DNA of 49,427 nt from Phoronis australis (lineage: Eukaryota > Phoronida > Phoronidae): NCBI GenBank assembly GCA_002633005.1, contig NMRA01000367.1:389151-438577 (forward strand), given 5' to 3'. The notes under the pieces are model-generated. The model was not told where the DNA came from, ran no database searches, and saw only the letters and a program-made list of their open reading frames with translations. Positions 47,601-49,427 of the stretch are shown piece by piece. The translations under genes were made by a program, and so were the position numbers. The number at the start of each line of letters is the position of its first letter. The stretch's first letter is position 1.

Positions 47601-47854
47601 GGTTAAACAATGAGTACATTACGCATAGGGATATAACTCCTTGTTCCAAGTGCAACTGAAAAGGTTTTATTAAAGATTGACCCTTCAAAATGTCACAATA
47701 GAACTAAATTGAGCACTTCCAACCTTGTGTCTCCATGGCAACTGTCTTTTGTTGCTGTGATACCAGTCAAGCAGATGTTGTTGAAGAGATACAATTTCAC
47801 TTTTGTTGCTGAACCAGTGAAAGTTGCCTTTAACAATGTCAAGACATTTGCTAC
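20600..47854 (-). CDS. MUTYH: Adenine DNA glycosylase MUTYH (MutY homologue), nearly complete
   Basis: Base-excision repair enzyme that removes adenine mispaired with 8-oxoguanine. Exons in transcript order: 47724-47854, 47422-47464, 45131-45204, 44772-44813, 43073-43144, 37076-37189, 31594-31691, 29708-29852, 26822-26894, 25628-25810, 22842-22972, 21902-22096, 20600-20689. They give 462 residues in one frame with compatible phases throughout. Order of motifs: [25 protein letters not shown] with catalytic Glu62; LGYYSRGRR; Hh[18 protein letters not shown] with catalytic Asp164; 4Fe-4S cysteines 218, 225, 228, 234 (C-x6-C-x2-C-x5-C); CHLC in the interdomain connector; the NUDIX-like C-terminal domain with [11 protein letters not shown] and the FSH loop; and a C-terminal PCNA box. 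The exon encoding the N-terminus is not found. Two exons have second copies that look allelic. Confidence 0.95.
21222..21432. repeat. 13-bp tandem repeat (GGTCCCCAACACT)
   Basis: About 14 degenerate copies in the last MUTYH intron. The open frames it creates are compositional artefacts. Confidence 0.85.
21902..22972 (-). CDS. MUTYH: MUTYH C-terminal 8-oxoG recognition domain (two exons)
   Basis: Exon 22842-22972 encodes [11 protein letters not shown] and the helix that follows. Exon 21902-22096 encodes [12 protein letters not shown] with the FSH loop (373-375), the loop that reads 8-oxoguanine in MutY proteins, then WLTEQE and LSTAMRKVF. Together they form the NUDIX-hydrolase-like (MutT-like) domain. 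The junction is phase 0 (VGK|VVH). The donor of the first exon abuts a tandem repeat that copies it (22621-22841). Confidence 0.92.
22245..22490. repeat. Pyrimidine-rich tandem repeat of about 33 bp
   Basis: Repeated CAACCTTTTCACCCCACCTC and CTCTACACTCTACC motifs. On the MUTYH coding strand it is a purine-rich tract of some 240 nt in the intron 22097-22841. Confidence 0.8.
22621..22841. repeat. 20-bp minisatellite that reproduces the adjoining MUTYH splice donor
   Basis: Eleven units of CCTTACACCAACAGTGATTA run up to exon 22842-22972. Read on the minus strand, each unit contains AAG|GTAATC, the same nine bases as the true donor GGCAAG|GTAATC at 22842/22841. Confidence 0.92.
23146..23470. repeat. 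Degenerate 16/17-bp tandem repeat
   Basis: Variants of AAACAGACAAGTGGTTTG repeat loosely across the region in a MUTYH intron, before the N gap. The 23471-23890 stretch shows nothing further that could be named. Confidence 0.7.
23891..24893. other. Assembly gap (1003 N)
   Basis: Run of N inside a MUTYH intron. The right edge opens directly into Gypsy polyprotein sequence, so the gap probably hides the rest of an LTR retrotransposon, whose usual length is larger than the gap as drawn. Confidence 0.99.
24894..25219 (+). mobile_element. Ty3/Gypsy-type retrotransposon, 3' end of pol (integrase C-terminus)
   Basis: An open frame emerges from the N gap and ends in TAA. It begins with [11 protein letters not shown] and [12 protein letters not shown], the GPY/F-like and WRRHVD signature at the integrase C-terminus of metazoan Gypsy elements. 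A Pro-rich tail and a final [15 protein letters not shown] follow, again typical of this group. The frame is intact over the visible 108 codons, so this copy may be young. It runs opposite to MUTYH within its intron. Confidence 0.85.
25428..25595 (+). repeat. Probable 3' LTR of the Gypsy element (168 bp)
   Basis: Begins TGTTGTGT directly after a purine run (AAGGGTAGAGGGA, a polypurine tract) and ends ACACAACA, the exact inverse, so it is bounded by TG...CA. It lies 208 bp beyond the stop of the Gypsy pol frame. The next five bases (CTCTT) are the expected target duplication; the partner is hidden by the gap. It ends 32 bp from the MUTYH splice donor at 25627. Confidence 0.7.
25628..26894 (-). 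CDS. MUTYH: MUTYH interdomain connector exons
   Basis: Exon 26822-26894 encodes a basic stretch ([11 protein letters not shown]). Exon 25628-25810 encodes [10 protein letters not shown], a connector segment whose cysteines match the zinc-binding 'linchpin' region of animal MUTYH, then [16 protein letters not shown] and the first strand of the C-terminal domain, ending TQRPDK. The codon is split G|AT between them (Asp264). In mammals the connector binds the 9-1-1 clamp (family knowledge). A Gypsy LTR ends only 32 bp inside the intron after the second exon. Confidence 0.9.
27187..28511 (+). mobile_element. Kolobok-like DNA transposon remnant with TTAA target duplications and long terminal inverted repeats
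   Basis: The ends AGGAGAAGGCAAC and GTTGCCTTCTCCT are inverted copies flanked by TTAA (27183-27186 and 28512-28515). The inverted repeats extend about 150-170 bp inward (27187-27353 and 28358-28511), including CAGACATATGTTTCAG and GAAGTGATGTTTAGGGG. Inside lies a broken THAP zinc-finger domain. TTAA target sites together with a THAP-bearing transposase are the hallmark of the Kolobok superfamily (established knowledge). At about 1.3 kb it is too short to encode the full transposase. Confidence 0.75.
27455..27720 (+). pseudogene. Broken THAP domain inside the Kolobok-like element
   Basis: From ATG 27510 one frame gives [20 protein letters not shown], then TAG at 27618, then [12 protein letters not shown]: the core of a C2CH THAP finger (HRFPKD...W...CxxHF...DY). 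The N-terminal cysteine pair ([10 protein letters not shown]) appears just upstream in a different frame. One frameshift and one in-frame stop make it non-functional as it stands. Confidence 0.8.
28855..29050. repeat. 40-bp tandem repeat with CRE-like TGACGTCA
   Basis: Five diverged copies containing CATTGACGTCAAACCAAGAA and CCTTGTGATACAGACC. Three or four retain ATTGACGTCA, an 8-bp cAMP-response-element palindrome. It lies in the MUTYH intron between the Kolobok-like element and exon 29708-29852. Confidence 0.8.
29708..31691 (-). CDS. MUTYH: MUTYH catalytic-Asp exon and iron-sulfur cluster exon
   Basis: Exon 31594-31691 encodes [20 protein letters not shown]; Asp164 is the family's catalytic aspartate. 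Exon 29708-29852 encodes [17 protein letters not shown] and then the four cluster cysteines, [17 protein letters not shown]. The TG|G codon (Trp191) is split between them. The donor of the first exon is part of a minisatellite (31141-31590), and that intron also holds a 42 bp tandem repeat at 30209-30366. Confidence 0.93.
30209..30366. repeat. 42-bp tandem repeat
   Basis: Four copies of a unit with AAAACCACGTCAGTCGGGTC and AAATAACACTCACTAAC. The rest of 30370-31140 contains short frames with no recognised product. Confidence 0.85.
31141..31595. repeat. 38-bp minisatellite homologous to the adjoining MUTYH splice donor
   Basis: About ten copies of TGAGTCAGTGACAG plus TTATAGAGATAACTCATATC plus AGAA. 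The sequence spanning the donor of exon 31594-31691 (TGAGTCAGTGACAG, then CCAAAGACATGACTCTTACC, then AGAA) aligns to one unit with about seven mismatches in 38. A further diverged copy is at 29985-30060. Confidence 0.85.
32010..33650 (+). repeat. Higher-order repeat with CTCF-like motifs, block 1
   Basis: Three related monomers of about 120-150 bp alternate, each recognisable by a core: TTGCCACTAGGGGGCAC, CTGCCACTAGGAGGCGCC and ATGGCCACTAGGTGGCGC. Cores occur near 32206, 32328, 32451, 32596, 32731, 32881, 33015, 33140, 33279 and 33423, so the three-monomer unit recurs about every 400-430 bp. Between cores lie phrases such as CCAAATTTCATGAAAATCC and TTTAGGAGATACAG. The block ends in a hairpin (33611-33637). 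Confidence 0.8.
33728..34020. repeat. About 20-bp tandem repeat
   Basis: About 13 copies of CACATAGCACATCACTGTAC with slight length variation. A short stretch of the same repeat reappears directly after the single n at 39297, marking that join. Confidence 0.88.
34046..36991. mobile_element. DNA transposon (about 2.9 kb) with 17-bp terminal inverted repeats
   Basis: ATACCGTAAACGTTCGG at 34046-34062 is the exact inverse of CCGAACGTTTACGGTAT at 36975-36991, with TA at both outer ends, suggesting a TA target. Sub-terminal blocks on both sides are rich in GGGTGGGCGGTTAA and ATGGGCGCTTAA-type repeats. Only short frames lie inside (for example 34566-34769 and 34808-35059, minus strand) and no transposase motif was recognised, so the superfamily is unknown. 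Its right end is 85 bp from the donor of MUTYH exon 37076-37189. A partial copy of its right end, ending with an altered terminus (GTTTACGATAT), is at 39340-39899. Confidence 0.75.
37076..37189 (-). CDS. MUTYH: MUTYH helix-hairpin-helix exon, copy A
   Basis: The 38 codons (114 nt, phase 0 to 0) start [11 protein letters not shown] and contain [16 protein letters not shown], the HhH motif that grips the DNA backbone. Copy B at 39985-40098 differs in sequence by very few bases, one of which changes Gln137 to Leu. Splicing both copies in would keep frame but would give two HhH motifs, unlike any known MUTYH. Confidence 0.9.
37208..37815. repeat. 18-bp minisatellite (TAGCAATAGTTATAATAC)
   Basis: About 33 units, with a block in which GCAATAG becomes ATCAATAG towards the right. 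It starts about 20-30 bp upstream (transcript sense) of the acceptor of MUTYH exon 37076-37189. The allelic copy at 40130-40150 has about one unit, so the array differs by nearly 600 bp between the two copies. Confidence 0.92.
37980..39296 (+). repeat. Higher-order repeat with CTCF-like motifs, block 2
   Basis: Same family as 32010-33650. Cores near 38091, 38235, 38380, 38397, 38554, 38695, 38840, 39002 and 39147, with the three-monomer period near 455 bp. It is truncated by the single-n join at 39297 and recurs, with many differences, at 40310-41680. Confidence 0.75.
39985..40098 (-). CDS. MUTYH: MUTYH helix-hairpin-helix exon, copy B (probable haplotype duplicate)
   Basis: Nearly identical to exon 37076-37189, with the same acceptor and donor, Leu in place of Gln at one position and a few silent changes. 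Its surroundings on both sides (about 39340-41640) also match those of copy A (about 36440-39296), and a single-n join separates them at 39297. The main difference is the 18 bp minisatellite: dozens of units in A, about one in B. This pattern fits two alleles placed in tandem by assembly better than a real exon duplication. Confidence 0.75.
40310..42880 (+). repeat. Higher-order repeat with CTCF-like motifs, block 3
   Basis: Cores near 40427, 40570, 40718, 40890, 41042, 41186, 41345, 41487, then a more diverged copy with cores near 41804, 41941, 42098, 42543 and 42685. CCACTAGGTGGCGC at 42098-42111 is the best-preserved motif. Terminal hairpins close the two sub-blocks near 41650-41678 and 42845-42872. 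Confidence 0.75.
43073..45204 (-). CDS. MUTYH: MUTYH catalytic-Glu and following exons
   Basis: Exon 45131-45204 encodes [20 protein letters not shown] with catalytic Glu62. Exon 44772-44813 encodes [14 protein letters not shown]. Exon 43073-43144 encodes [17 protein letters not shown]. All three match the six-helix barrel of MutY in order, with phases 2/0/0. The second exon is only 42 nt and is visible through its flanking splice sites and family match. A copy of it lies out of order at 46716-46757. Confidence 0.92.
43150..43335. repeat. 16-bp minisatellite (ATGTTAACATTACATT)
   Basis: About 11 copies, starting within 13 bp of the AG acceptor of MUTYH exon 43073-43144. Each unit contains the palindrome GTTAAC. 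Confidence 0.92.
43680..44240 (+). repeat. Higher-order repeat with CTCF-like motifs, diverged fragment
   Basis: Diverged cores near 43732, 43912 and 44057, with the usual inter-core phrases (CCAAGTTTCATGAAAAT, GGAGATACGGCCATGG). An allelic copy of its right part, joined to a hairpin-bearing end, is at 45828-46150. Confidence 0.6.
45486..45826. repeat. Tandem repeat of TGTTCAAACACTGTCGA/TGTTCACACATAGTCAA units
   Basis: Two alternating units of about 17 bp. The array runs into the single n at 45827, and a matching array with the same left flank starts after the single n at 46857 (46980-47235), so the two are probably alleles or overlapping contig ends. Confidence 0.85.
46716..46757 (-). CDS. 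MUTYH: Out-of-order copy of MUTYH 42-nt exon (probable haplotig)
   Basis: Identical in coding content to exon 44772-44813 ([14 protein letters not shown]) with the same splice sites, but located upstream (in transcript sense) of the [10 protein letters not shown] exon, where it cannot be used. It lies in the segment 45828-46856, bounded on each side by a single n and matching about 43995-44910. Read as an alternative allele inserted in the scaffold. Confidence 0.8.
46980..47235. repeat. Second copy of the TGTTCAAACACTGTCGA array
   Basis: Same units in nearly the same order as 45486-45826, preceded by the same unique sequence (TCAGTAATCATTACATTCTT). Confidence 0.85.
47422..47854 (-). CDS. MUTYH: First two visible MUTYH exons
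   Basis: Exon 47724-47854 encodes 43 residues with [17 protein letters not shown], the N-terminal helix and LPWR signature of the glycosylase domain. Exon 47422-47464 encodes [14 protein letters not shown]. The donor of the first, GTTGGA, is weak. The first exon begins two bases into a codon, so at least one more exon with the start codon and any mitochondrial or nuclear targeting signal must lie further upstream. Nothing convincing was found before 49427. Confidence 0.9.
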
Positions 47855-47905
47855 CTGAAATCAAATGCGAGAATAAATCAGAAAGGCATTATAATGAAAC
47901 AGGGC

Positions 47906-48240
47906 TTCACAGGGTGAGCCACGTAGGGCAGGCTTCACAGGGTGGGCCGTGTAGGGCAGGCTTCACAGGGTGGGCCGTGTAGGGCAGGCGTCACAGGGTG
48001 GGCCGTGTAGGGCAGGCTTCACAGGGTGGGCCACACAGGGTAGGCTTCACAGGGAGGGCCACGTAGGGTAGGCTTCACAGGGTGGGCCACCCATGGTAGG
48101 CTTCACAGGGTGGAAAGTGCAGGGTAAGCTTCACAGGGTGGGCTGTGTGTGGAAGGTTTCACAGGGTGGGCTGTGTGTGGAAGGTTTCACAGGGTGGGCC
48201 ACGCATGGTGGATTTCGCAGGCTGGGTTTCACAGGGTGGT
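47906..48240. repeat. About 27-bp tandem repeat (GGCTTCACAGGGTGGGCC)
   Basis: About 12 degenerate copies, GC-rich compared with its surroundings, starting some 50 bp upstream of the acceptor of the first visible MUTYH exon. Confidence 0.88.
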
Positions 48241-48317
48241 GAAACTTCGCTTCTACCAAAGTTTCGCTTCGGTAGGGAGGACATTTTAAATTTTTTTCTC
48301 AATGCCAATTTGAAAAG

Positions 48318-48972
48318 CCCTTAGTGTGAGAAATTTACTCCTCCTCTCTTGCTCCATCTTCACCCCTATCAACCAGGAAAAAACATCCACCCCACTACAG
48401 CCCTCACTCTTTTCGGCATACATCTCGACACCGCCACCATGTCGGCATCCCTGCCCAAGGACAAGCTAGACAAGGCCACAGAGCTTCTCAACCACTTCCA
48501 ACGCAAACGCAGTCATGCTCCGCGACATGCAGTCCCTCTTTGGCCTCCTCAACTTCGCCTGCTTGGTAATCGTGCCGGGACGTGCTTTTCTCCGCCACCT
48601 CATTGACCTCACTAAGGGGCTCCACCTTCCTCACCATCATGTAACTCTCAACATGGAGGCATGTGCTGACATCTGCTCCTGGCTCCTCTTGCTTCAGTTC
48701 TTCAATGGTAAATCACCTCTTCTCTTCCACACGTGGGTTTCGTCTCCATCCATCAAGCTCTACACTGACGCTGCTGCCCTCCATGGAAGTTTTGCTGCCA
48801 TCCTCAGCTCCCAATGGTTCACGGGACATAAGCTCGACTCCCTCCCTGACCCTACCCCTATGTTCTACATTCGTAAACTCCTTCGCGGTGTATCAAAATC
48901 ACGTCCCTCCTCCAACACCTGCCAGCCCATCACCTATGACATCCCCACCTCCCTCATCGACTCTATCCCCCA
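48318..48972 (+). mobile_element. DIRS-like retrotransposon remnant (RT end, RNase H, recombinase start)
   Basis: One frame (about 48349-48500) reads LFGIHLDTATM and LPKDKLDKATELL. The +1 frame then continues LRDMQSLFGLLNFACLVIVP, GRAFLRHLIDLT and IKLYTDAAALHGSFAAILS, an RNase H signature. FYIRKLLRGVSKSRP and QPITYDIPTSLID follow, resembling the start of the tyrosine recombinase. These phrases are characteristic of DIRS elements. A frameshift near 48500, and the closeness of RNase H to recombinase sequence (suggesting a deletion), show decay. The remnant ends at a hAT-like terminus at 48973. Confidence 0.75.
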
Positions 48973-49070
48973 GAGGTGGATCTACGGAGGGGGGTTCAGG
49001 GGGTTTAAACCCCCCCTCGGGCCAGGACCCAAAAATGAGAGGGGGGGTTCACTCTGAAAATATATTTTTT
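48972..49070. mobile_element. hAT-like element end interrupting the DIRS remnant
   Basis: CAGAGGTGGATCTACGG followed by G-runs and a short palindrome (GGGGGTTTAAACCCCC) resembles the terminus at 16205 (CAGGGGCGGATCCAGG). It starts exactly where DIRS homology stops. The opposite end was not found before the window ends. Confidence 0.45.
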
Positions 49071-49427
49071 GCATTGTGAATTGCTGTTATGAAAATCAAC
49101 GCGTTTCGAGTCTTCGTGGCTCATCGGCAAAACCCCGCAGATCAATTGTGCGCGCGCTTCCGACGACATTTCTGAAGTAGCCAAGCATCCACCGCTGAAA
49201 AAGCAGCCCTATAGCTGATTTCTTTAGGTAGCTAGTTTCTTTACTCTAAGATATATTTCGATTTGATTAGGAGAAATACTGTGGTGCCGCAACCCTGATA
49301 TTCAGGCGAATTGATGGGCAACGTTTTTACCTCATCTGTCATGCCGTGTCATCCTATTACACCCCACACGTTTGACTGGTGTATTGTAAACTTGTCTTGC
49401 GCAATATCATACAGTGTACGTGTACAT
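49071..49427. other. Unassigned sequence at the window end
   Basis: No exon, element or repeat recognised. The missing first MUTYH exon might lie here or beyond, but no open frame with the required ending phase and a donor was found. Confidence 0.5.

Overview
This is animal nuclear DNA: spliced genes with GT-AG introns, AT-rich introns full of minisatellites and decayed transposons, and no bacterial-style operons. The protein families are bilaterian-wide, but the repeats look like those of a repeat-rich, highly heterozygous invertebrate, perhaps a marine lophotrochozoan or invertebrate deuterostome. That placement is inference; the species cannot be read from the sequence.

Three genes are reconstructed exon by exon. 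(1) Plus strand, 1320-11327: the 3' part of a LAR-type receptor protein tyrosine phosphatase (PTPRF/D/S family). It has 13 exons encoding the transmembrane segment, the active D1 domain, the pseudo-active D2 domain and the stop. The ectodomain exons lie upstream of the window. (2) Minus strand, 18432-13073: a complete six-exon acid sphingomyelinase-like phosphodiesterase (SMPDL3-type, 475 aa) with a signal peptide and a probable GPI-anchor tail. It converges tail-to-tail with the phosphatase. (3) Minus strand, 47854-20600: adenine DNA glycosylase MUTYH. Thirteen exons give 462 aa in one continuous frame, lacking only the first exon(s). Exon phases agree at every junction in all three models.

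The MUTYH introns are a transposon and repeat landscape. They hold a Ty3/Gypsy 3' end with its LTR beside a 1003-base N gap, a Kolobok-like TTAA element carrying a broken THAP domain, and a 2.9 kb TA-flanked inverted-repeat transposon. They also hold several blocks of a higher-order repeat whose roughly 140 bp monomers each carry a CTCF-like CCACTAGGNGGC motif. A DIRS-like remnant and a hAT-like end lie 5' of MUTYH.

Two cross-cutting patterns stand out. First, tandem duplications start at or contain splice sites in all three unrelated genes, so that donors or acceptors are multiplied; in MUTYH two of them have grown into minisatellites. Second, the isolated single-n positions (4160, 19588, 39297, 45827, 46857) mark joins of contigs whose sequence recurs nearby. 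The extra copies of two MUTYH exons (39985-40098 and 46716-46757) are therefore most simply unmerged haplotypes rather than real exon duplications. No wholly new gene system is evident; the strongest novel leads are the splice-site-anchored minisatellites and the CTCF-like higher-order repeat.
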